This document shows, in pieces, positions 39,010-48,100 of a stretch of 64,000 nucleotides of DNA. Source of the DNA: a bacterium. Its GTDB lineage: Bacteria > Planctomycetota > Planctomycetia > Planctomycetales > Planctomycetaceae. Position numbers and translations under genes: made by a program. Under the pieces are notes generated by a model. That model was not told the origin of the DNA. It ran no database searches and saw only the letters and a program-made list of their open reading frames with translations. How positions within the stretch are numbered: the first letter of the stretch is position 1; the number at the start of each line of letters is the position of its first letter. The DNA lies in the NCBI GenBank assembly GCA_016125225.1, contig WGME01000004.1:62001-126000 (forward strand), written 5' to 3'.

Positions 39010-39606
39010 ATGACCAAGCGACTTTTCCAATTGGCGTGTCTGTGTGCCTGGCTGCTGGCAGTCAGTGCCGGGTATTCCAGTCTCGTGCTCGATTCCGTCA
39101 CACCAGCGGCCATGGGCGAAGCTCCGTCGAATTGGCCGGCCAAGTCTCGTCTCCCGCGTGGGAAAGAGTTTACCGTGGTGGTCTTTCTCCATCCGCATTG
39201 TGCCTGTAGTCGAGCGACCTTGGCAGAGTTATCACGGCTCATGTCAGAATCGCATGCCAACACGGAATATGTCGTCGTCTTTCAACAACCCGAAATCCGA
39301 GGCAGAAACTGGCATGAGACGGCGTTGTGGCATGCCGCTGCTGAAATCCCAGGACTGCGGCGTGTGGTGGATTATGGCTGCCGCGAATCGGAGCAGTTTC
39401 GAGCCAAGGTTTCGGGTGAAGCCCGCGTCTACAACCGTCGTGGAGAGTTGTGCTTTCGCGGGGGCTTGACCCCCAGTCGTGGTCACGAAGGAACAAATGT
39501 CGGGCAATTGGCCGTGCAGGATGTCCTGAACCATCAGCTCCCTGCCCAGAATTCCTGTCATGCGTTTGGTTGTCAATTGATTCAACCCACGGAAGTGTCA
39601 CCATGA
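39010..39606 (+). CDS. Exported thioredoxin-like protein with an HPHCACS motif
   Basis: This 198-residue protein has a signal anchor (LFQLACLCAWLLAVSAGYSSL) and a thioredoxin-like core, VVVFLHPHCACSRATLAELS. It has Cys-x-Cys rather than CxxC, a feature of RedB-like thioredoxin-fold proteins. A second Cys-rich end (QNSCHAFGCQLI) may bind metal. Its stop codon overlaps the start of the histidine kinase (ATGA), so the two are translationally coupled. It may be a periplasmic redox or metal sensor for the kinase. Confidence 0.7.
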   Translation: MTKRLFQLACLCAWLLAVSAGYSSLVLDSVTPAAMGEAPSNWPAKSRLPRGKEFTVVVFLHPHCACSRATLAELSRLMSESHANTEYVVVFQQPEIRGRNWHETALWHAAAEIPGLRRVVDYGCRESEQFRAKVSGEARVYNRRGELCFRGGLTPSRGHEGTNVGQLAVQDVLNHQLPAQNSCHAFGCQLIQPTEVSP

Positions 39607-41501
39607 CCTGGTTACGTTTCCTGCGGAACTCATTCCCCCCGGAACCGCTGGATACCCCGATCGATCTGCGAGCACGCGACTGGTTTCAGGCGCGCTATCA
39701 CCAGCAGTGCGTGGTGGTCGATCGCTATTTTGCCGTGCTCATGGTTCTGCAGTGGTGCTTCGGCGTTCTGTTGGCCTTCACGGTAGCACCGAAACGCTGG
39801 GACGGACTGGATGCCATGCCCCATCCCCATGTCTGGGGGGCTTTGGTCCTGGGAACGTGCCTTTCCGGGCCGGCGATCGCCATGATCCGTTGCTTTCCCG
39901 GTCAGGTCGTCACTCGACAGGCGCTCGCGGTCACGCAGGTACTCTGGTCAGCCTTGCTGATTCATCTCACCGAAGGCCGGATCGAAACCCATTTTCATAT
40001 CTTCGGCTCTTTGGCATTCCTGGCGTTGTATCGTGATATTCGGGTTCTGCTCACTGCCACGACTTTCGTCGTCCTTGACCATGGCATTCGCGGTTGGATT
40101 GCACCGGAATCTGTCTATGGAGATTACGCGTTCGCGCTCTGGCGCACATTAGAGCACGGTGGATGGGTCATCTTCGAAGACATCGTCTTGATCTATTCCT
40201 GTCGCGATGCTCAGCGCGACCTCTGGGACCGGGCCAGGCAGCATGCCGAACTCGAATCCAAACGGGATCTGATTGCTCTGGAAGTGGCCCATCAGACGGA
40301 AGAGCTTCGCTTGCGCGAAGCGCAGGCCCTCAAACTGCTGGCAGCGGCAGAATCCGCGAATCGCACCAAAAGTCAGTTCTTGGCCAACATGAGCCATGAA
40401 ATTCGGACCCCCATGACGGCGATCATCGGGTACACCGAACTCTTGATGGATGATGACGACCTTGATGACGAGATGCGGACCGATTCCCTCAAGACTATTC
40501 AACGCAGTGGCAACAACCTGCTGTCCATCATTAACGACATTCTGGATCTATCGAAGATTGAAGCCGGACTGATGACGGTCGAGCAGATTCCCTGTCGGCT
40601 GGATGAAGTGGTGCAGAGCGTCGTCGAGTTAATGCAGGTCCGCCTGATCAGCAAGTTCATGGAGCTCTCCGTGGACACCGCGGAAGATGTTCCGCAAGAA
40701 CTGATCAGTGATCCAACACGCTTGCGGCAGATTCTGATCAACATTGTTGGTAATGCCATCAAGTTCACTGAACGAGGCGAAGTACGAATCGTCGTATCCT
40801 TTCAGAACTCTTTGTTGCACATCGACGTGATCGATCAAGGAATCGGTATGTCGGCGGAACAACAGGCCCAGCTTTTCCGCCCGTTCTGCCAAGCCGACGA
40901 TACGATGACACGCCGGTATGGTGGGACGGGGTTGGGGTTGGCCATCAGTCGGCGCATGGCGTTGCTGCTGGGAGGGAATCTGGAGGTCTGGCACTCGGAA
41001 CCGGGTGTGGGCACTACCATGCGGCTGACGTTGCCCCTCGAACCGGCTGCCACTGACGATCCCAAGACTGACACAGACACCTCATCGACCGAAACTGCCG
41101 ATGCCGAGTCGGAGTCTCGTTTCGAGGGTTTGCATGTGCTGGTGGTCCACCAGAATCTGCAGGTGATCGCTGCGATCGGACAAACCCTGGCGACAGCGGG
41201 AGCCAGTGTCGATGCTGCACGAACCTTGTCTGAGGCGCACGATCTGGTCAGTTGCACCCAACTGATGGGGGGGCCATTCGACTTGATTTTTGTGGACAGT
41301 GAACTCAGCGTGTCTGACAGCCTGCACACGACTCCGCGGCGGATGTTGGAATTCCTCGGACCCATGGTGGCTGTAACCAGTTATGGGGCATTTCCCGTGC
41401 GAGACCAGGGCTACGATGCCTGCCTGAATACACCGATCGACCGCCAGCAGTTGCTGAAAATCGTCCGGAATGTGACCGAGTGTGCACTCTCCCAGAGGTG
41501 A
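39603..41501 (+). CDS. Membrane hybrid histidine kinase with a degenerate C-terminal receiver
   Basis: This 632-residue kinase has about five N-terminal membrane helices (YFAVLMVLQWCFGVLLAF; THFHIFGSLAFLALYRD), then a coiled linker, the HisKA box NMSHEIRTPM with His264, and the ATPase boxes ILINIVGNAIKFT and GGTGLGLAISR. The C-terminal receiver (HVLVVHQNLQVIAAIGQTLA, LIFVDSELS, MVAVTSYG) keeps the phosphoacceptor-like Asp. It lacks the acidic pair (HQN) and has Asn-Thr-Pro where Lys-Pro is usual, so phosphotransfer may be impaired. It is coupled to the preceding thioredoxin-like gene. The separate response regulator is not in the window. Confidence 0.9.
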   Translation: MTWLRFLRNSFPPEPLDTPIDLRARDWFQARYHQQCVVVDRYFAVLMVLQWCFGVLLAFTVAPKRWDGLDAMPHPHVWGALVLGTCLSGPAIAMIRCFPGQVVTRQALAVTQVLWSALLIHLTEGRIETHFHIFGSLAFLALYRDIRVLLTATTFVVLDHGIRGWIAPESVYGDYAFALWRTLEHGGWVIFEDIVLIYSCRDAQRDLWDRARQHAELESKRDLIALEVAHQTEELRLREAQALKLLAAAESANRTKSQFLANMSHEIRTPMTAIIGYTELLMDDDDLDDEMRTDSLKTIQRSGNNLLSIINDILDLSKIEAGLMTVEQIPCRLDEVVQSVVELMQVRLISKFMELSVDTAEDVPQELISDPTRLRQILINIVGNAIKFTERGEVRIVVSFQNSLLHIDVIDQGIGMSAEQQAQLFRPFCQADDTMTRRYGGTGLGLAISRRMALLLGGNLEVWHSEPGVGTTMRLTLPLEPAATDDPKTDTDTSSTETADAESESRFEGLHVLVVHQNLQVIAAIGQTLATAGASVDAARTLSEAHDLVSCTQLMGGPFDLIFVDSELSVSDSLHTTPRRMLEFLGPMVAVTSYGAFPVRDQGYDACLNTPIDRQQLLKIVRNVTECALSQR

Positions 41502-41714
41502 GAGAAGGCGATTCTCCCATTGCGCCATGCGAGGGAGCAGGCAATTTTTGCTGGTCGAGACAAATCATCGGCGGAATCTGCCGAAGTGCTCTGGACAGGT
41601 CGCAGCCGATCATTAACATCCGCGCTGCGAACCACGTGGCGTCGTCGCGCCCAGAGTCTCGGAGCGTCAGACGGCACTGCGACTCGGGGTTGTCCCCGAC
41701 CAAGGATTCTGACT

Positions 41715-42575
41715 ATGTCGCTAAGACATTTGTTGAGTCTGGTGCCGATACTTGCAGTCATGGGCAGTCTCACCGGCTGTCACCATGCTCCGTACGGACC
41801 GGGCTACTACAACTACAATTCGTATCCGATGGGTCCCACGATGGTGCCTCAGGGTGGCTACGTGGCACCTGGCCCCGCTTACATTCCACAGAACATGGGG
41901 CCTTCACCCACGCCGTTGCCCGGAAATCCTGGCCTCAGCCCGACACCCATTAACCCGTCGCAACCGACGCCGACATGGCGACCAGAGGGTGGCAGCAACG
42001 GCCTGCAAGATGCGCCACCGTACAAACCCAATCCCGGTGCAACGAACCCGGTTCCGCAGCCCTTTGAGTTAGACCCCGGCTTTGATTCGCCTCCCCCCGG
42101 TGCATCGTTACCTCGTGCCGTGCCCTTGGTTCAGAATCAACCGTTTCAGGCATCGCCGGTTGCTGCCGTAACCACTCGTAACGATCCTGATCCGTTCGAA
42201 GTGCCGAAGACCGTCACGAAATTACCCACCGACCTTGATCCTTTCGCAGCCAATCCCGCTGCTCCGGCTACGAATGGTCAGCCACAAAATCCTTACGGTT
42301 ATGATGGCAAGTCCTACTCCTGGTTGCGGGGTTTGGTCGATTACGATGTCGATACTCGCACCTGGGACATCATCTACAACGTGGCCCCGGACATCGATGA
42401 CAAGTTCGGTGGCAGCTTTGTTTTTGCCCCGCATCCCGCGTTGAAAGATCTCAAGCCGGGGTCCATGGTGCTGGCCAAAGGCCGCATCGATCCCGGTCGC
42501 AAAGACCCGACGGGAAAAGCGCTCTACGAAGCGGCACAAATCATTGTGCTGTCGCCTCCCGCAGGCATTCAGTAA
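41715..42575 (+). CDS. Pro/Gly-rich lipoprotein of unknown function
   Basis: This 286-residue protein starts at the ATG at 41715 with a lipoprotein signal (HLLSLVPILAVMGSLTGC|HH). The next ~190 residues are Pro-, Asn- and Gly-rich and look disordered (YGPGYYNYNSYPMGP; PTPLPGNPGLSPTPINPSQP). The last ~90 form an ordered domain: SWLRGLVDYDVDTRTWDIIY, then GSFVFAPHPALKDLKPGSMV and LAKGRIDPGRKDPTGKALY. The open frame extends upstream, but the lipobox fixes the start. No family is recognised; it is probably an outer-membrane-tethered protein. Confidence 0.75.
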   Translation: MSLRHLLSLVPILAVMGSLTGCHHAPYGPGYYNYNSYPMGPTMVPQGGYVAPGPAYIPQNMGPSPTPLPGNPGLSPTPINPSQPTPTWRPEGGSNGLQDAPPYKPNPGATNPVPQPFELDPGFDSPPPGASLPRAVPLVQNQPFQASPVAAVTTRNDPDPFEVPKTVTKLPTDLDPFAANPAAPATNGQPQNPYGYDGKSYSWLRGLVDYDVDTRTWDIIYNVAPDIDDKFGGSFVFAPHPALKDLKPGSMVLAKGRIDPGRKDPTGKALYEAAQIIVLSPPAGIQ

Positions 42576-42655
42576 CGCTCCGGCACACTGGTGACGGCTG
42601 TCCCTGGTGACTACGATGACGTGATCATTCAGCACACGACATCGAGACCCTGGGT

Positions 42656-43237
42656 ATGACAGTTCCGCGTCTGTTGCTTCTCGCCGGTGACTTCGTCGAA
42701 GACTACGAAGTCATGGTCCCGTTTCAATGCCTGCAGATGCTGGGCTATACCGTCGATGCTGTCTGTCCGGGAAAAGTGGCGGGCGATCGCGTGAAGACCG
42801 CCATTCACGATTTCGAAGGCGACCAGACTTACAGCGAAAAGCCCGGGCATGGTTTCACGTTGACCGCCAACTTTGCTGACATTCAGATCGCAGATTATGC
42901 GGGCCTGGTGATTCCCGGTGGACGAGCCCCTGAATATCTGCGACTCAATCCTGAAGTGCTGCAGGTTGTCCGGGAGTTCGCCGCGCTGAACCGTCCGTTG
43001 GCGGCCATCTGTCATGGTCTGCAGATTCTCACCGCCGCTGGGGTGCTGCAGAATCGTCGATGCACGGCTTACCCGGCCTGTGGACCCGAAATCACATTGG
43101 CTGGCGGTCAGTATGTGTCGATCCCGGTGGATCAGGCGTATGTCGACGGAAATCTGATTACCGCTCCGGCCTGGCCAGCCCATCCCGCATGGTTGCGTGA
43201 GTTCGTGTCGTGTCTGGGTGCCCAGATTCAATTGTGA
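42656..43237 (+). CDS. DJ-1/PfpI family protein
   Basis: This 193-residue protein has the nucleophile elbow LAAICHG (Cys119, His120) and the acidic partner Glu18 in [10 protein letters not shown], with [13 protein letters not shown] before it. Family members include deglycases, chaperones and amidase-like proteins, so the reaction is not certain. It follows the lipoprotein gene by 80 bases and precedes the DUF423 gene by 44 bases, all on the plus strand. Confidence 0.9.
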   Translation: MTVPRLLLLAGDFVEDYEVMVPFQCLQMLGYTVDAVCPGKVAGDRVKTAIHDFEGDQTYSEKPGHGFTLTANFADIQIADYAGLVIPGGRAPEYLRLNPEVLQVVREFAALNRPLAAICHGLQILTAAGVLQNRRCTAYPACGPEITLAGGQYVSIPVDQAYVDGNLITAPAWPAHPAWLREFVSCLGAQIQL

Positions 43238-43281
43238 GTTGGGGACGCTCCAAGCCTCCGCAGAAAATCGAAGAGACAGCT

Positions 43282-43725
43282 ATGCATCGAAGTTGGACAG
43301 TGGTGGCCGCCGTACTGGCTGGTCTGGCGGTCGCGATGGGGGCCTTTGCCGCGCACGGTTTGGACAAGGTTTTCACTGAGAAATATGCGGGGCAAACGCG
43401 CACCGTGGTCGGCGAGACCGTGCCGTTGGCGAAGAAATTTCTGGGAGACTTCAAGACCGGTGCCGAGTATCAGATGTACCACGCTCTGGGGTTACTGGCA
43501 GTGGCCGTGCTCGCGGCACAAAGGCCATCGAAACGCGCTCATGCGGCGGGATGGTGCCTGTTGCTGGGGTGCGGGCTTTTCTCGGGCAGTCTCTACGTGC
43601 TGACGTTGACCGGAGTCACCAAATGGGGCGCGGTGACGCCGATTGGCGGCGTTTTCTTCCTGCTCGGTTGGGGTCTGCTGGCCGCTGCAGCTTGCGCACC
43701 GGCCAAGCCGTCGGCATCGCAGTAA
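43282..43725 (+). CDS. DUF423 family membrane protein
   Basis: This 147-residue integral membrane protein has four hydrophobic helices. The family hallmark is VAMGAFAAHGLDKVF near the start and AEYQMYHALGLLAVAVLA in the middle. It then shows LFSGSLYVLTLTGVTKWGAV and PIGGVFFLLGWGLLA. The ATG at 43282 gives the usual N-terminus. An insert of ~15 residues (GQTRTVVGETVPLAKKFLGD) is seen between helix 1 and helix 2. Function is unknown in the whole family. Confidence 0.9.
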   Translation: MHRSWTVVAAVLAGLAVAMGAFAAHGLDKVFTEKYAGQTRTVVGETVPLAKKFLGDFKTGAEYQMYHALGLLAVAVLAAQRPSKRAHAAGWCLLLGCGLFSGSLYVLTLTGVTKWGAVTPIGGVFFLLGWGLLAAAACAPAKPSASQ

Positions 43726-43801
43726 TCACCTGTCGAACACGATGCAAGTCTGCGGCAAAAAAAGTGGTTCCGATTTTGTTTCGGGGAATTGGTCTGCTCA
43801 G

Positions 43802-43829
43802 TTGTGCGCGGTTCACTCCGCGCTATAAT
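43802..43829 (+). promoter_or_regulatory. Promoter-like -35/-10 pair before the DUF2617 gene
   Basis: TTGTGC (43802-43807) and a perfect TATAAT (43824-43829) are spaced 16 bases apart, 42 bases before the ATG at 43871. This is the best sigma-70-type -10 box seen in the window. Confidence 0.55.
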
Positions 43830-43870
43830 CGCCACTGGAGATCTGACTCGCATTCCCCGCGAGATCGAAT

Positions 43871-44422
43871 ATGACCGTTCAATTCGCCCGTCCGAATGTT
43901 GCCAATCTGATGCTGCGGGTTTACCCGCGCGCACTGCATCCTGATTTTTTTGATTGCCATGCCCTCGCCGTTGCACAAACCGGACCGGTGACCATTCATC
44001 TGCGACTCTGCTCCGCGGGACATGCGTTGTGCCTGAAGCAGGGGAAGTCGGTAGTAACTGAAGCCATCACCGAGCGCAATCAGCCTTTGCCACGGGAACA
44101 CTGCGTACTGGAGCAAAAGCTGAAAGGGTGCCGCACGCGGTCGGTCACCTTGGCTCATGGTTTCCGCTACGACGTCAGTTGTCAGTTGGAAACGCTGGAA
44201 CCCGATTTGTATCTGCACCTGCATGATGAATTGCTGGGCGACCTGGCTCGTGCCGATCTGGCATTGGAATTTCCCAGCCCGAACCGTTTCAGTCCGGCCG
44301 CCTTGAGCATGATCAAGCTCGATCTGACGGGGAATTCGGCAGTGGTGCACGCCTTTCATACGTTTCCCGACCATTGTGCGGTGGTGAAAACGCAGTCCCT
44401 GTTTGAGTGGCAAGCCGAGTAA
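43871..44422 (+). CDS. DUF2617 family protein
   Basis: This 183-residue protein resembles DUF2617: LRVYPRALHPDFFD near the start, CQLETLEPDLYLHLHDEL in the middle, and VHAFHTFPDHCAVVKTQSLF at the end. No signal peptide or membrane segment is visible. The family has no known activity. It converges with the EEP gene with only 20 bases between stops. Confidence 0.65.
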   Translation: MTVQFARPNVANLMLRVYPRALHPDFFDCHALAVAQTGPVTIHLRLCSAGHALCLKQGKSVVTEAITERNQPLPREHCVLEQKLKGCRTRSVTLAHGFRYDVSCQLETLEPDLYLHLHDELLGDLARADLALEFPSPNRFSPAALSMIKLDLTGNSAVVHAFHTFPDHCAVVKTQSLFEWQAE

Positions 44423-44442
44423 GCCGCGTACTGAGCGGCGGG

Positions 44443-45180
44443 TCACTGGATTTCGAAATCGATCACGAGGGGCAGATGGTCGGAAGCATCGCGAGCCAAT
44501 CGCGATTGCACGACATGGGCCCGATGAATGACCAGATGCGGGCTGGCAAAGGCCTTGTCCAGCGAACCCATCGGCAGCCAGGCGGGAAAGCTGCGAAAGC
44601 GGGACGGCGGTGATGTCACGGACGCATAGCCGTGCACACTGAAGGGACCGTTGCCCAGCGTATTCCGCCAGTCATTGGTGTCCCCGATAATCAATGTGGC
44701 CGCATGCGGCTGATTGCGGAAGAGATGATGTTCCAGCAGTCGTCGGACCTGCCAGTGCCGTTCATGTTCCACCAATCCCAAATGCCAGTTCACCAGCCGT
44801 AACGGACCGTTCGGCGTTTCGATCACACCCCAGATGGCTGCCCGCGGTTTGCGTTGCCGCAGGGTCAGCGATACCTGATGCGATTCCGCAATCGGCCAGC
44901 GCGACAACAGCAGGTTGCCATAGCCGCCCGTCTGTACTTTCACATTCAACTGAAAAAGGTGGTGAGGAAACTGCAACTGCTCGGCGAGTTGATGAGGTTG
45001 ATCATCGAACCGCGAGCGTTTCACATTCCGATCGACTTCCTGCAGGCAGACCAGGTCAGGGGATTCGTGGGCAATGACATCAATGATCCGCTGCAATCGA
45101 TACCGTCGGTCGCGACCACCGATGCCCTTGTGAATGTTGTAACTCAATACCCGCAGATGTTCCGGAGCACGTTCTGTCAT
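44443..45180 (-). CDS. Endonuclease/exonuclease/phosphatase (EEP) family protein
   Basis: This 245-residue protein has the DNase I-like motif order: RVLSYNIHKGIGG, DLVCLQEVDRN (metal Glu), LVNWHLGL, TLIIGDTNDW and the final SDHLPLVIDFE with the catalytic Asp-His. It should cleave phosphodiesters in DNA, RNA or lipids; the short length is typical of bacterial YbhP-like members. Its ATG overlaps the last bases of glnE (TAATG), so it is co-translated with glnE. Confidence 0.88.
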   Translation of the reverse strand: MTERAPEHLRVLSYNIHKGIGGRDRRYRLQRIIDVIAHESPDLVCLQEVDRNVKRSRFDDQPHQLAEQLQFPHHLFQLNVKVQTGGYGNLLLSRWPIAESHQVSLTLRQRKPRAAIWGVIETPNGPLRLVNWHLGLVEHERHWQVRRLLEHHLFRNQPHAATLIIGDTNDWRNTLGNGPFSVHGYASVTSPPSRFRSFPAWLPMGSLDKAFASPHLVIHRAHVVQSRLARDASDHLPLVIDFEIQ

Positions 45181-48100
45181 TAGGTGGCTCCGATATCGGC
45201 GGGCAAGTACTTGCGAACGAGTTCGGTGATCTGCTGGCTGTGATGCTGCATTTCCGCTTTCACTCGTGCCACATCGCTGCCGGCTCCCAATCGTCGCGAA
45301 AGGAACTCGAATTCTTCGCTGCGTGAAGACGGGACCGTTAAGTCCTGGGCATTGCCGCGGACCATACGTAATGCATCGATCAACCGGCGAAAGAAGATGT
45401 AGGCGGCCGTGGCGCGGGGAATGTCCTCGGCTGCAATCACTTTTGCTTGAGCCAATGCCTGAAGCGCCTCGTAAGTGTTCGGTGTTCTGATGGCCGCGGA
45501 CTTATGGCCATGCAGCAACTGCAGGGCTTGTGCAAGATATTCGAGATCGACGAGTCCGCCGGGGCTCAACTTGGCGTGAAAGGTGCCCGCGCGGACGAGT
45601 TGCCTGACCTGTCGTTCGCGCATCGCCCGAATCGCAGCGGGATCAAATGCGGCTCCGGTATAGATCAGGCGATCACGCAACTTCACCAAGGCCTGACCTA
45701 AATCGGGATCACCGGCAATGGGCCGCAGCTTCACCAAGGCTTGACGCTCGTACGGCCAGGCTGGTCCTTCTTGCGAATAATAGTTCTCGAAGGCCGTGAC
45801 AGACGTGGCGACTGGTCCCGCTTTGCCATACGGTCGCAATCGCAGATCGATATGGAAAATCCCTTCTCGACGGGCCTTGATCGATTGCGTAAAGAGTTCG
45901 ACAAACCGTTGAAAGTACGTCGCGTTCGGAATCACTTCGGGCCCTGTCGTCTGCCCTTCCGACGTGTAGAGGAAGAGCAGTTCAATGTCCGACGCGAATC
46001 CCAATTCCCGCCCACCACATTTCCCCAACGCACAAATGGAGAATGCCACGGGTTGCTGGGCCTCATCTGTTGGCTGCCCAAAGCGATCTTGCAGTTCCGT
46101 CGTTGCGATCTCTGCGGCGGTGCTGACCACGATTTCCGCGAGATCGGTCAGCTCTGCGGCGAAGTCATTGAACTCGGAGATATAGCCCAGGATATGCCGC
46201 ATATCCGTGCGGAACATTTCCCGGTCTTTGAATTCATTGAGCACTTGCACGCGGTGTGGCGTTGTTGATGTATCGGCCATCAGCAACCGCAACTCAGCTG
46301 CCATCCCCGCACGAGACTTGCGATGACGCAATGCGGCCTGATCGCGTAGCAAAGGAAAGAGGTTGCCGTACTGCAATCGCAACACATCTTCCCAGAGGTA
46401 GTCACTCACACCGAGGACACGTGCCAAGGCTTCCAGAACTTCGGGTTGCTCCAGGGCTGACCATTCTTCCCACCAGTTGGGTTGCTGGAAGAGTTCTTGG
46501 ACGAAGCTGCGAAAATGGAGCAACGCCGCTTCAGGATTGGGCGCATGAGGCAATAGGTGCGTGAAATGCTTGATCAAGACGACTGCCGCTTGAAGTTGTT
46601 GCAGACGGCGAAGATCGGTGATCTTGCGGCCATTGCGGGCGTCGTTCACGTGTAGCGTATCGAAGACACGTTGACCTTCCGACCGGATGATCACCTGCTG
46701 AATATCAATGTCACTCAGACTCAGCGCGTTCGACAATTCATAGAGAAAACCGAGAGAATCATCGGCCTGAATCTGCAGCACTGTCGATGTCGCCGAGGAA
46801 TCATTGTCGATCTGCACGCTCACCGGCGAGAGTCGTGACGGTTCGGTCGTGGGTTCCTCCAAAGCCGCAGCCACGCGGTTGGCGAGGCGGCCGTGAGCTT
46901 CATCATCGCGACCATCCCGCAACATCCGGAAGAGTTCAGTGAGGTCGGACTGGTACCGGACCCACACGCTCGGTTCAGCGATTTCCAGCGGTGGACGAAC
47001 CGTAAAGACATCGATGAAGTCTCGCGGTGATTCGCGCGAGCGAGACTGGTTCTTGGCTGCTTTCTGCAAGACCGACCAGGTTTCCGGATACCACCCCGTG
47101 GTCACCAGCCCGTCCAGAATGTCGAAGCCATACACGAACAGCAGGCCGCAAATCATCGAGAGATCGCCCGGTTGATCGATGCCGGCGACCGTTACATGCC
47201 AGACTGGACCCTCTGCCAGCGTGGCTTCGATCTGAACGGGTTGATCGGCAGTCACCGCTGACAGGAGTTTTCGATGCAGCGCCCGTTGTTCTTCACTGAA
47301 CTGCGAGACGGGCGAGGTGCGCACGGCGACAGTTGCCGGGCTGGCCGGCAGTTCAACACCCAAATGTCGATCGTAGATCTTGCGGATCGCTCGACAATGC
47401 CGCTCATAATGGGCAACAAACGCTTCTCCATGAGAGAAGTCGAGCCGCTGAGCCAGGTAGTTCAGTTCGCGCGAATCGGTCGGCAGGCGATGCACCTGCT
47501 TGTTATGCATCAGTTGTAGCGCATGTTCGATTGTTCGCAGAAAGACATAGCCCCCCGTGAGATGGCGGTACTCGTCGGCCTGCAGCAGCCCCGCATCGGT
47601 TAAACGGATCAGTGCTTCCAGAGTATTGGCGGTTCGTAAATGGGGTTGAGCATGGCCATGTACGATTTGCAGATATTGCGCGAGGAATTCGATATCGCGA
47701 ATGGAACCCGTACCCGATTTCACTTCTCCCCAGGTCTTGCCACGTCGATCGAGTTCGGCTTCGATGCGTTCCTTGGAATCTCGTACGCTGTTTCGCACTG
47801 CGATCGGGTCGTCACCGATCACCAGTTGATAGGCCGCATCAAGCACGCTCTGGCCGATCTTGCGATCACCGGAAATCTGCCGGGCTTTCACTAAGGCTTG
47901 CCGTTCCCATAGCTCAGCATCTTTTTTCAGATATTCGAGAAACGAATTCGTCGAAGTGACCAGCGACCCGGCTCGGCCCCACGGTCGCAGTCGCATATCG
48001 ACACGATACAGAAAGCCTTCTCCAGTCGCCGACTGCAAGGCCCGGATGAGGCGTTGAGCCACAGGCACTAACTGTTCCGGATGCTGATCTGCCAGAAAGA

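Noticed and set aside
44427-44452. AGCGGCGGGTCACTG resembling a fourth REP-like copy
   Set aside because: Only about 15 bases match, the inner arm is missing and part lies in a coding end; too weak to call.
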